IMG/VR virus record: IMGVR_UViG_3300042466_000556
Coordinates: 1-43,886 of that record
Length of the DNA stretch: 43,886 bases
Direction: 5' to 3' (one strand)
Source: a virus
The notes beneath the pieces were generated by a model, which saw nothing but the letters and a program-made list of their open reading frames with translations, was not told where the DNA came from and ran no database searches. Numbering within the stretch: position 1 is the stretch's first letter; each line of letters begins with the position of its first letter. Of this stretch, positions 31,990 through 40,356 are shown piece after piece. A program made the translations under genes and the position numbers.

Positions 31990-34169
31990 TGGCGTGGAAT
32001 TCGTTCGATAACAAGTCGGCACAAGATGGGCTGCAAACTAAGTCCATCTTAAACGCTGGCGCACCAGTGGCATTTAACTCTGCCGCTGCAGGCAAGCCTT
32101 ATAAGGATTCGTGGGACATTGAGCGCGCGTACCGTGAAGGACTCCAAAAAGTAACTTGGGTGTTCAGGTGCATTGACGCAATTGCGGGTAACCAAGCGCG
32201 TCTCCCTATGGTCTTGCGAGAAGATAACTCCCCTAATGGAAAAATCGCTGGCAAAAATCATGCCTTGATGGATATTTTGAACTCCAAGTCAAATATGGGG
32301 GAAAACTCCTTTATTTTCCGCTATCGCTTATCTTCTCAACTTCTGATGAGCACCCGTGGTGTATTCATTGAAAAGGTAAGAGGTCGTGATGGTGCAATTA
32401 ATGCACTTCACCTTCTACCACCACAGCACACAGCACCAATCCCAGATGCCAAGACTTTCGTATCGGGATATGAAGTTGACATGCGAAATGGCACAAAGAT
32501 TATTTTGAAGCCTGATGATGTTATTTGGATTCGTCGCCCACATCCTCTCGACCCGTATCTTTCAATCACGCCAATGGAATCTGCTGGCATCGCAATTGAA
32601 ATTGAAAACCTTGCGAAGCAATACAACAGAAATTATTTGATTAATGACGGTCGTCCTGGCGGTCTTCTTGTTGTTCGTGGCGAAATGGACGACGATGACA
32701 AAGATGAGTTGCGTAACAGATTCCGTGGCAATATTAGTCGCGCAGGTGCTACCACTGTTATCTCTTCTGATGATGGTGTTGACTTTGTAGATACATCGGC
32801 ATCTCCCCGTGATGCTGCATATATGCAGATGCGTCAAATCACCAAGGAAGAAATTCTTGCTTCGTTTGGTGTTCCAGAATCAGTTATCGGAAACGCGGCA
32901 GGTCGCACCTTTAGTAACGCTTCCGAAGAACTTCGTGTTTTCTGGATGGAGACAATGCTTCCCCACCTTGAGCCATTGGCACGAGGACTTGATGACCTTG
33001 ATGAGAAGTTCTACATTGACTTTGATACTTCCGAAGTTCCAATTCTTATCGTTGCAAAGCAAGAGCGTGCTCGCTACCTGATGGACGAATTTCAGCAGGG
33101 TCTAATCAGCGTGAACGAGTATCGTGACGGAACTGGCAAGAAGAAAGTTGATTCTGAACTTGCAGACAGTCTCCTGCAGAACCCGAACCAGACTCCAATC
33201 GCAAACACTGAGAAGGCTTTCAAGCCTGAACAGCAAGTACCTGTTGATACTCCAGTTACTCCAGCAGGTGCTGAAGCAGCATTGCCAACTGGTCCTCCTG
33301 GTCTTGGACTCACATCTCCAGAAATGCCAGCCGCTCCTGAAGCACCCGCAAGTCTCGAAAATGTTGCACCACCAGTCAACACACTTTCAGCCGAATCTTT
33401 TGACATGGAAACAAAAACAGTCATCCCTCAATACGACGATTGGGATACCAAGGCAGAGCAAGACAGTGACCGATGGACTGAAATTCTTGACCGCGCACTA
33501 GAGCGTGTTTATGAACGCCAACAGCGTGTTGTTCTTGAAAAAGCAACAGGTGTAAAAGCCCGCAAAGCCTTGGCTGGCAAGGGAATCGATGCTTCCGCTA
33601 TCTTTGATATTGATTCTTGGGATAAGCAAATCCAAGAAGACATCATGCCAGTTCTCCGCTCTGTAGCAATTGACGCAGTAAGCCTCATGTCGCAAAAGAA
33701 TGGCATTCCTTCAGAGGTTAATGAGCAAGAACTCAACGCCATTATTCAAGACCAGACAGACCGTGTCAAAAAGGCTAACGGCACAACAAAGGAAGAAATT
33801 GTTGCTGCTTTGTTGATTGTGATGGCTATGAGTGAAGACGAAGACAGGGCTGGAATGCTCCGTGCTGCTCTATCTGCAATCTTTGCAAACTTGATGGGTC
33901 GCCGTCGCCGTGTTATTGCCGAGCAAGAAGCACAGACTGCTCATAATGCTGGAGTTTTCCTTAGCGCAGCAAATGACTCAGATTTAACCAAGACATGGAT
34001 GACTCGTAGGGATTCCAAGGTTCGCAGTGCCCATCTTTTGCTTCAAGGAAAGACCATCGGGCTGAATGAAGGTTTTGCTACCGATGGAGCAAGTCTTAGA
34101 TTCCCTGGTGACCCTTTGGCTCCGATTGAACTAACAATTAACTGTCGTTGCCGTCTCCGCGTAGGGTGA
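31989..34169 (+). CDS. Portal protein fused to MuF-like head morphogenesis domain
   Basis: 726 residues. Residues about 1-400 match HK97-type portals: WVFRCIDAIAGNQARLPM, PDDVIWIRRPHPLDPYLSITPM, LAKQYNRNYLINDGRPGG, QITKEEILASFGVPESVIG, ERARYLMDEFQQGLISVNEYR. A Pro-rich linker (about 400-465) leads to a C-terminal MuF/SPP1 gp7-type domain about 480-726: WMTRRDSKVRSAHLLLQGK and the signature FPGDPLAPIELTINCRCRL. Portal and MuF are usually separate genes; here they are fused. The fusion would place the MuF domain on the portal ring, inside the prohead. Confidence 0.92.
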   Translation: MAWNSFDNKSAQDGLQTKSILNAGAPVAFNSAAAGKPYKDSWDIERAYREGLQKVTWVFRCIDAIAGNQARLPMVLREDNSPNGKIAGKNHALMDILNSKSNMGENSFIFRYRLSSQLLMSTRGVFIEKVRGRDGAINALHLLPPQHTAPIPDAKTFVSGYEVDMRNGTKIILKPDDVIWIRRPHPLDPYLSITPMESAGIAIEIENLAKQYNRNYLINDGRPGGLLVVRGEMDDDDKDELRNRFRGNISRAGATTVISSDDGVDFVDTSASPRDAAYMQMRQITKEEILASFGVPESVIGNAAGRTFSNASEELRVFWMETMLPHLEPLARGLDDLDEKFYIDFDTSEVPILIVAKQERARYLMDEFQQGLISVNEYRDGTGKKKVDSELADSLLQNPNQTPIANTEKAFKPEQQVPVDTPVTPAGAEAALPTGPPGLGLTSPEMPAAPEAPASLENVAPPVNTLSAESFDMETKTVIPQYDDWDTKAEQDSDRWTEILDRALERVYERQQRVVLEKATGVKARKALAGKGIDASAIFDIDSWDKQIQEDIMPVLRSVAIDAVSLMSQKNGIPSEVNEQELNAIIQDQTDRVKKANGTTKEEIVAALLIVMAMSEDEDRAGMLRAALSAIFANLMGRRRRVIAEQEAQTAHNAGVFLSAANDSDLTKTWMTRRDSKVRSAHLLLQGKTIGLNEGFATDGASLRFPGDPLAPIELTINCRCRLRVG

Positions 34170-34279
34170 CTTTCAGTAAACTATCTGCTGGACTTTACTT
34201 AAAGGTCAGATAAAATAGCAATTGTTCCCATTTTCAATGCTCTTTATGGTTTATTGTATAGAAGAACCCTTGGAGCACT
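34170..34279 (+). promoter_or_regulatory. Candidate promoter before the prohead protease
   Basis: TGGACT (34189-34194) and TAAAAT (34211-34216) are 16 bases apart, with a second AT-rich tract (TTATTGTATAG) near the start of the next gene, which has GGAG four bases before its ATG. This 110-base gap is the largest non-coding stretch in the plus block. Confidence 0.4.
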
Positions 34280-36262
34280 ATGAGCGACACCGCACTTTTT
34301 TCTGAAACCCTATATAAGTCCATTCCTGGTCAAATTAACATTGACGAAGCGCAAGGCATTGTTGAGTGTTTCGTTGCTGGCATTGGCAATAAGGACTCTG
34401 TAGGCGATATTTGCGCCACAGGCTCATTTACTGAAAGCCTCAAGCGCCGCAAGCCTCGCGTTGTCTGGGGACATAACTGGAACGAGCCAATCGGCAAAGT
34501 CCTTGATATTTACGAAGTTGCACCAAACGACCCTCGCCTTCCAATGAAGATGAAGCGCGCTGGCATCGGTGGTCTTTACGCTCGTGTTCAATTCAACCTC
34601 AAATCCGAGCGTGGTCGCCAAGCATTTGCTGATGTTTCATTCTTTGGCGAAGAACAAGAATGGTCAATCGGATACAAGACTCTCCGTGCAGACTACGACC
34701 AAAGCCGTCAGGCAAATGTCCTTAAAGAAGTAGAACTTTACGAAGTTTCCCCAGTTCTTCACGGTGCAAATCAACTTACTGGCACAATTTCTATCAAAAC
34801 CGATGAAATCAGTGCAGTTAAAGGTCATGGCGAGGACTACCCACGCGGTGAAGACGGTGGTATTCCAGCAGCAAACCCTATGAAGGGACGCGAAGATAAT
34901 CTTCCTAAAGCACTTGCTACGCGTTTCGGCGGAGCCGTTCGTATGCGTAGTGCCGACAAGAATATTGCCATTTTTGACCATATGAAAGATGGCAAAATGA
35001 CGACAATGCGTGTTTCTTACCATTTTGATGGTGATGAATTCATGTTCGGCGATGCGGTTCGCGTGAAGCCAGAAACCGTCTATTTGCCCGTTGAAGGCGA
35101 AGACGACGACAAGCCAATGATGCCAGAAAATGACAACAAACCAGAAACCCCGTTTGAGGAACAGTACCGAGACGAAATCACTGAAAACCCATCAACTCCA
35201 CGAGACATTCAGCCAAAAGCATGCCAATGTGGCGGAGCATGTGGTGGAGAAAAAGTAGAAGAACTTAAAGCCGCGCCTCTTGATGCAATCCCTCAAGAGC
35301 GTTTCACTGGTGATGTTCTCCGTGGTTACGGACCTCGTCGTGGAAACCTTGAGAAGTTGCTCAGGTACTGGCGTCCAATCATGCGTAAAGAAGGCGGATT
35401 CCGTCGTTGCCGTGTGATTTTGGCTGACCACCCAGAACTTTACCCTTTGAACAACATATGTGCTTGGTTGCATCACGAAACCACTGGTCTTTGGCCGAAT
35501 GAAGGATGTCATCATCCTGGTATGAAAAACTGCCGAAACAAGATTAAAAAAGGCATGAACGGCACCTTGTGGAATGACTCCGAATGGAACGACCGTATGG
35601 ACAAATTGCGTTCCGCAGGTAAGAGCATGGACGATGGATTTATGTCGGCAGACGACAACGACGAGGATTACCAGAAAATGTCTGCCGAGGATTGGGAAGC
35701 CAAGGCGATGATGGAACTAAAGACATATGTTGACCAAGAACCAGAGTTCATTTCCCATATCGGTAAAAACGAAAACTGGGAGCATGTCGGGGACGACGAA
35801 GACGGTAAAGAATTTGCTCACCCATTGATGGCTGACGGCAAGGCTGATGGCTGTGGTTGTGGAAACAAGCCAACAGTAACCGTTGCTCCAAGTCCTGAAA
35901 TGGGAGTCATGATGGCTCTTTCTGCTCTTGAAAAGACAATCAATCAAAGTATTGAACAGAAGGCTGGACGGGTAATCAATAATCGCAATATGGAAAAACT
36001 CCGTCAAGCGATGAAACTACTTGAAGATGTTGTAACTGCCGCCACCCCAACTGTTGAAGTGAAAAACGACAATAGTGGAGTAATTAGTGCACCTTTAGAG
36101 GAACTTGATGCAATTAAGGCTCATATTCAGCCAATCATTGAGTACCACAACATTAACGCCTCACTGGCTGTTGATGGTATAGAGTTTGCGTTCGTAAGTT
36201 CAGAGGCTAAGTCTGCTCTTACGACAGCAATGGAATCGTTTAGTTACGACTTTAATCGTTAA
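34280..36262 (+). CDS. HK97-type prohead protease with long C-terminal extension
   Basis: 660 residues, about three times a normal U35/S78 protease. Protease domain about 1-170: His65 in WGHNWNEP, Ser129 in EWSIGY, and Glu155 region in YEVSPVLHGAN. Residues 208-270 form a second beta-like domain (RFGGAVRMRSADKNIAIF, VSYHFDGDEFMFGDAVRV). Cys-rich patches (CQCGGACGG, 315-322; GCGCG, 524-528), a domain with HPELYPLNNICAWLHHETTGLWPNEGCHH (384-412), and a coiled coil (about 546-590, EKTINQSIEQ... NMEKLRQAMKLLEDVV) follow. The last part looks like a scaffold. The capsid gene is not in the window. Confidence 0.85.
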   Translation: MSDTALFSETLYKSIPGQINIDEAQGIVECFVAGIGNKDSVGDICATGSFTESLKRRKPRVVWGHNWNEPIGKVLDIYEVAPNDPRLPMKMKRAGIGGLYARVQFNLKSERGRQAFADVSFFGEEQEWSIGYKTLRADYDQSRQANVLKEVELYEVSPVLHGANQLTGTISIKTDEISAVKGHGEDYPRGEDGGIPAANPMKGREDNLPKALATRFGGAVRMRSADKNIAIFDHMKDGKMTTMRVSYHFDGDEFMFGDAVRVKPETVYLPVEGEDDDKPMMPENDNKPETPFEEQYRDEITENPSTPRDIQPKACQCGGACGGEKVEELKAAPLDAIPQERFTGDVLRGYGPRRGNLEKLLRYWRPIMRKEGGFRRCRVILADHPELYPLNNICAWLHHETTGLWPNEGCHHPGMKNCRNKIKKGMNGTLWNDSEWNDRMDKLRSAGKSMDDGFMSADDNDEDYQKMSAEDWEAKAMMELKTYVDQEPEFISHIGKNENWEHVGDDEDGKEFAHPLMADGKADGCGCGNKPTVTVAPSPEMGVMMALSALEKTINQSIEQKAGRVINNRNMEKLRQAMKLLEDVVTAATPTVEVKNDNSGVISAPLEELDAIKAHIQPIIEYHNINASLAVDGIEFAFVSSEAKSALTTAMESFSYDFNR

Positions 36263-36277
36263 AGGCTGGATAGTTAA

Positions 36278-37675
36278 ATGGGCTATACTGCTAGTAACGG
36301 TTTACCGAAAATTTCATACAAATTCCAGTGCGTTGTTTCATCCGAAAAACGGATGCAGCCATGTGCTGGATGTTCAAATCCTCAAGGTTGTCTGACATCA
36401 ACCATGCATTACAAGGAGTCACTAAAGATGACAGATAACCCAACAGTGGAACTTCTTCCCGACGGTTCAGTAAAGTGTGCAAAAGATTTGCCAATCGCAG
36501 AGTGCGGTTATAAGGCAGGCGACAAAGTTTGCGGCAAGTGTGGCGCTACAGCCATTCAAGCAAAATCAGAAGATGCTGAGATTCTCTCAGACATTGAAGA
36601 TGGCGAATGGGTTACTGCCGACCTTGAGTCCAAGGGTGGAAAAAAGACACCAATCGCAGAGATGGTAGACGAAGACATGGTCGACGCTCCAGAAATCACT
36701 GCTGATGCCGACATGGTTGACGACGAGGATGCTGACAGCATGCCTGCAAAGCGCAAGAAGGCTCGCAAGGCTCGTCTCGCTGCTATGGGTGTTAAGTCAG
36801 AAGAAATCGACGACGATGCATTCGTTTGTGCCTTTGAGCGCAAAGTTCTTCCTAACTCCGCTCAAGTATGCGCATCATGCCCTGGTGGCTGTGCGTCAGA
36901 AGACGGCATGCCATCACTTCTTGAAATTGAAGGCATTGCAATGGACATGTTCTCAGGCAAAGTCCTTGACTCTGGATATGCAGACAAGAACGACATGTTC
37001 GTTGTTGACATTGAACGCAAAGATGGCAAGCCTATTGAAGCATTCTTTGATGGAACTTCAGGCGAGTGCCTCGGTTGGCATATGCTCAACAGTGATGTCA
37101 TCGGTGAAGTAACAGAGATTGATGGAACGAAAGTAATTTCGTTCGCTGACGCTGGTGAACTTGCGGTTAAGAGCATTGAAGGCGATGTTGTATCAGTTGA
37201 TGCAGACATGTTTGAAGGTCATGACGCATACGCAGTAGAAGTTGACGGTCTTGATGGCAAGTCATACGATGTGTATGTTTCTCTTGATGGAGAAGTCCTC
37301 GGCTGGGATGAGTATGAGGCTGAAGAAGCAGCAGAAATTGATGCAGAAATTGCAGAGATTGCACTCAAGGCTGCTTACGACGAAGATGCTCGTGCCGAAA
37401 TGGCTGACGCTGGCGAAGCAATGCCTGAAGGTGAATTCCCAATCAAAAATGGTGAAGACCTCAAGAATGCAATTCAAGCATACGGTCGTGCTGGTGACAA
37501 AGAAGCAGCAAAGGCTCACATCATGAAGCGTGCAAAAGAACTTGACATGGAAGACATGATTCCTGAGTCATGGGCTGAAGACGCTCCAGTAGAGAAGTCT
37601 GCTGAATCTCGTCAACTCATCGCTGACATGATGGAACTTGAATTGCTTTCAATTGAAACTGAACTTGGAGAATAA
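36278..37675 (+). CDS. Cysteine-cluster and PepSY-like acidic protein, probable capsid accessory
   Basis: 465 residues from ATG 36278. Four-Cys clusters: C18-C29-C32-C38; C67-C76-C85-C88 (CGKCG); C184-C198-C201-C205. Clusters one and three have the same F-x-C...C-x2-C-x(3-5)-C layout. Two PepSY-like beta repeats follow at about 214-268 and 293-347. Residues 386-432 (FPIKNGEDLKNAIQAYGRAGDKEAAKAHIMKRAKEL) match a helical phage head-associated motif. The body is acidic. A second start (ATG 36428, behind GGAG) would remove the first cluster and might give a short form. It probably binds metal or Fe-S and acts near the capsid. Confidence 0.72.
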   Translation: MGYTASNGLPKISYKFQCVVSSEKRMQPCAGCSNPQGCLTSTMHYKESLKMTDNPTVELLPDGSVKCAKDLPIAECGYKAGDKVCGKCGATAIQAKSEDAEILSDIEDGEWVTADLESKGGKKTPIAEMVDEDMVDAPEITADADMVDDEDADSMPAKRKKARKARLAAMGVKSEEIDDDAFVCAFERKVLPNSAQVCASCPGGCASEDGMPSLLEIEGIAMDMFSGKVLDSGYADKNDMFVVDIERKDGKPIEAFFDGTSGECLGWHMLNSDVIGEVTEIDGTKVISFADAGELAVKSIEGDVVSVDADMFEGHDAYAVEVDGLDGKSYDVYVSLDGEVLGWDEYEAEEAAEIDAEIAEIALKAAYDEDARAEMADAGEAMPEGEFPIKNGEDLKNAIQAYGRAGDKEAAKAHIMKRAKELDMEDMIPESWAEDAPVEKSAESRQLIADMMELELLSIETELGE

Positions 37676-37677
37676 CA

Positions 37678-37935
37678 ATGAGAAAAGTATCCCAACCAAA
37701 TGCCGCTGGATTTATTGAGGTTCAAACCGCATCGCTTGCTCCTGTGGAAAACAAGGCAGTTGCGCCTGTTGAAGAGCAGGTTGAAGTGGTCGTTGCAGAA
37801 AAGACAGAAGAAGTAGTAGCCGAAGAGGCTCCTGCTAAAGAAGAAAAAAAGAAGAAGGCAAAAGCCGATTCTTCTACTGATGCAGAAGAAGCAGTAGATG
37901 CACCTTCTGAATCAACTCCTGCTGACAAAGAGTAA
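37678..37935 (+). CDS. Small low-complexity protein
   Basis: 85 residues, mostly Val, Glu, Ala and Lys (PVEEQVEVVVAEKTEEVVAEEA, KEEKKKKAKADSS), therefore disordered. ATG 37678 has GGAG seven bases upstream. Similar acidic tails and Lys-rich stretches appear in scaffold-like or decoration-related small phage proteins, but no family is recognised. It lies between the Cys/PepSY gene and the 639-residue gene. Confidence 0.68.
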   Translation: MRKVSQPNAAGFIEVQTASLAPVENKAVAPVEEQVEVVVAEKTEEVVAEEAPAKEEKKKKAKADSSTDAEEAVDAPSESTPADKE

Positions 37936-37958
37936 CTAACCGAAAATAGGGTGACCGC

Positions 37959-39878
37959 ATGTCACTTCCATATGACGCCAATCAACGCGCTTTAAATTTG
38001 TCTAAGGCTATATCTGAAGTTAAAGGCAATATTGTTTTTAAAGGCTTCATGGGCCCGACAATCAAGGATGATGTAAGTCTCCCATCTCTTGGAATCCGTG
38101 CTGCTCGTAGTGCGGGGGTAATTGTTGATGACCTCGGGAAAATGCGTTGTCCACCAGGGACTCCGAACGCTAATCAGTTCACTGACCTACAGATGAGTAA
38201 CTGTATGGTTCCAAGTGCAGAAACAATTGCTAACGCTGCTGCTGAAGCATTATCAAGTCTGTTGCCTGGTAAAGAACCGACACCTGTTGAGCGTGCTATT
38301 GGAAAACTTACTGATTCTTCAGATTTGGCTGGACTTCCTAAAGTAGACCATGCAACATCTGCACAAATTAAAGAGTTCAATGCCGAAATGCTCGCCATGG
38401 CTCCAAAGTGGGGTCGCGTTGATGACGAATACATCAAAAGGATAAATGATACTGGTTACTACTCCACAGCCATTAGGACACTGACAGAGCGACAGGCGTT
38501 ACGCAGGGAGCAGATGGCGAAAAAGATTTCCAACCTTCGCCGCATGATTGAATCAGGCGCACAGACAGATGAATCAGGATTTCCATTTCATAGAGTGATA
38601 GACCCCAAAACTCATGAATTCATCCTCACGCACACCGATGAAGAAGTAATTGAGGCGATTGAACAGACCGCATTAATAATTGCAAAAGCACGCAAACCCG
38701 AAGCATCAGTATGGGCTAAAGGGGAGCATCTAGAAGCATATTTAACAGATGGTTATCGTCCAATGTCGGAAGGTGCATCGGATGCCAAAGTTGGTGAGGC
38801 TATGACTTCCTTGCTTGGCAACCGTGGGAAATTTGAAGCGAGCGTTGGGGCGGAATATGGTTCTGGTGTTCGCCCCGTGTACGGCTTTAGTCGCTTCACT
38901 TTCTGGGACGATGAATTAAAACGAATCACGGATGAGAAAAACCTAAAAGAAGGCGAAGAAGTGTTCAGCACAGACCACTACCTAACCGTTCCTGGTAGAG
39001 GTGCGGGTGGAATTGGTGGCTACGAGGGGGCATTTGCTGGCGACGCAATCGGCTATGGAGACATGGAATTTGTGCTTCATGCAGAGGTGGCGGATAGAAC
39101 GACAATACATCACAGGGACAGCCTTCTCAATCCAGCAAGAGGTACTGCCGCGGTTGATGCACCAGACGAGGAATTGGTTGAGGCAATTATTGGTCACTTG
39201 ACCGACAGTGACATTGACGACAACATAAATCGTCTATTAAGAACTCATGTTACGCAAGATTTTGTTAATTGGACTAGGTCGTCGGGAAACAACGAAGAAA
39301 ACTTAAATCCAAACGGTCAATTTACGGAATCAAATATTCTTGGGGGATTCACCGCTCAAGACATCAAGGAAATTAAATTTGACGCACGGAGACTCTTTCC
39401 AGAATACAAAACACGGTTCAACCCTGACGGTATTGACGGCGCGGAACTGATTCAAAAGATTGAAGACCAGCATTTGTCTACGGAACAGTTACTTGCAGCA
39501 GGTTTTACAATGGGCGAGATTGAAGTTGCCCGTGCAAAAATTGCAGGATGGAAGACAAAAAACGCCGAAGGCAATCAGGGCAAGAATCAGGCGTCTGCAA
39601 TGGAGAGCGAGTTGAGTCTCAATGGTTTAATATCGGCTATGGAAATGGAACGAATCACGGCATTGGTTGCTGAAAAGGCTCCGAACGCCAAACTTATTTT
39701 TGGTTCTCCTAATGGTCTAGATTTGAGTGACCCCACAAAATATGCAGGCGGTAAGGCTGGAGACCTCATCACCGATATTTGGGCAGAGCGCATGCGCGTA
39801 CAGTTGCTTAAAGATGTCCAAAGAGAAATCCAATGGGCAGCGGCACCGCCAACCCCAGTCGGCGAAAGTGTTGCGTGA
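37959..39878 (+). CDS. RCPxG-motif protein with RPVYG/YGD/RTT module
   Basis: 639 residues. RCPPGTPNANQFTD with C64-x17-C82 is near the N-terminus and is shared with two downstream genes. A helical region follows (about 135-245). Residues about 245-390 form a module with YLTDGYRPM, RPVYGFSRF, then YGDMEFVLHAEVADRTTIHHRDSLLN. From memory a similar R-P-x-Y-G...Y-G-D...R-T-T...D-S-L module occurs at the C-terminus of some phage MuF-type proteins, but this is unverified. The C-terminus is helical and acidic. Position between the protease and unseen capsid genes suggests an internal head or injected protein. Function unknown. Confidence 0.7.
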   Translation: MSLPYDANQRALNLSKAISEVKGNIVFKGFMGPTIKDDVSLPSLGIRAARSAGVIVDDLGKMRCPPGTPNANQFTDLQMSNCMVPSAETIANAAAEALSSLLPGKEPTPVERAIGKLTDSSDLAGLPKVDHATSAQIKEFNAEMLAMAPKWGRVDDEYIKRINDTGYYSTAIRTLTERQALRREQMAKKISNLRRMIESGAQTDESGFPFHRVIDPKTHEFILTHTDEEVIEAIEQTALIIAKARKPEASVWAKGEHLEAYLTDGYRPMSEGASDAKVGEAMTSLLGNRGKFEASVGAEYGSGVRPVYGFSRFTFWDDELKRITDEKNLKEGEEVFSTDHYLTVPGRGAGGIGGYEGAFAGDAIGYGDMEFVLHAEVADRTTIHHRDSLLNPARGTAAVDAPDEELVEAIIGHLTDSDIDDNINRLLRTHVTQDFVNWTRSSGNNEENLNPNGQFTESNILGGFTAQDIKEIKFDARRLFPEYKTRFNPDGIDGAELIQKIEDQHLSTEQLLAAGFTMGEIEVARAKIAGWKTKNAEGNQGKNQASAMESELSLNGLISAMEMERITALVAEKAPNAKLIFGSPNGLDLSDPTKYAGGKAGDLITDIWAERMRVQLLKDVQREIQWAAAPPTPVGESVA

Positions 39879-39879
39879 C

Positions 39880-40356
39880 ATGATTGACAAAAAAGAGTTT
39901 CCCATACCAGTTGCATCGGTCGGTAAGGCGATTATCTACACTTGCCTAAAGCCTGAGTCGCCAACATATGACGGCTATTTTTCTGAGGACGGGTTAGATA
40001 AACCAATCAAGGTTTACGCTTTGTACTTTCACCTAAACGATGGTGGAATTCAATCAAAACTTGACGAATGGCGTCTAATAGATACAACAGAGTTTCATAA
40101 GCAGTTTTGGGAAATGCCTTCACGCGCAGAAAAGATGGACACAGAAAGATGGATAGCCATGTTTTCTACCCGTTCAGAGCCCATGACCCCTGATATTCTT
40201 ACAAGTGTAGGAATAAAGCCAGAAGAAATATATGGCAAACTGGGCGAGAGCACTAAAGAGCCTAAATCAGCCCTTGCTCAAAATGCTGACAAGCGTGCCT
40301 TTGATTTTAGAAAAAAAGCATCAAAACCAACCGTTCGGAGAAACAATGCAGGATAA
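39880..40356 (+). CDS. Hypothetical protein
   Basis: 158 residues from ATG 39880, one base after the preceding stop; a longer frame starts inside the previous gene and is probably a shadow. The sequence (SVGKAIIYTCLKPESPTYDGYFSEDGLDKPIKVYALYFHLNDGG, then QFWEMPSRAEKMDTERWIAMFSTRSEPMTPDI) is unrecognised. It lacks the C-x17-C motif of its neighbours. The C-terminus is basic (DFRKKASKPTVRRNNAG). It overlaps the next gene by 11 bases, so the two are probably coupled. Confidence 0.7.
   Translation: MIDKKEFPIPVASVGKAIIYTCLKPESPTYDGYFSEDGLDKPIKVYALYFHLNDGGIQSKLDEWRLIDTTEFHKQFWEMPSRAEKMDTERWIAMFSTRSEPMTPDILTSVGIKPEEIYGKLGESTKEPKSALAQNADKRAFDFRKKASKPTVRRNNAG

Noticed and set aside
39727-39879. N-terminal extension of the 158-residue protein
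   Set aside because: It overlaps the end of the preceding gene in another frame, and a start one base after that gene's stop is available.
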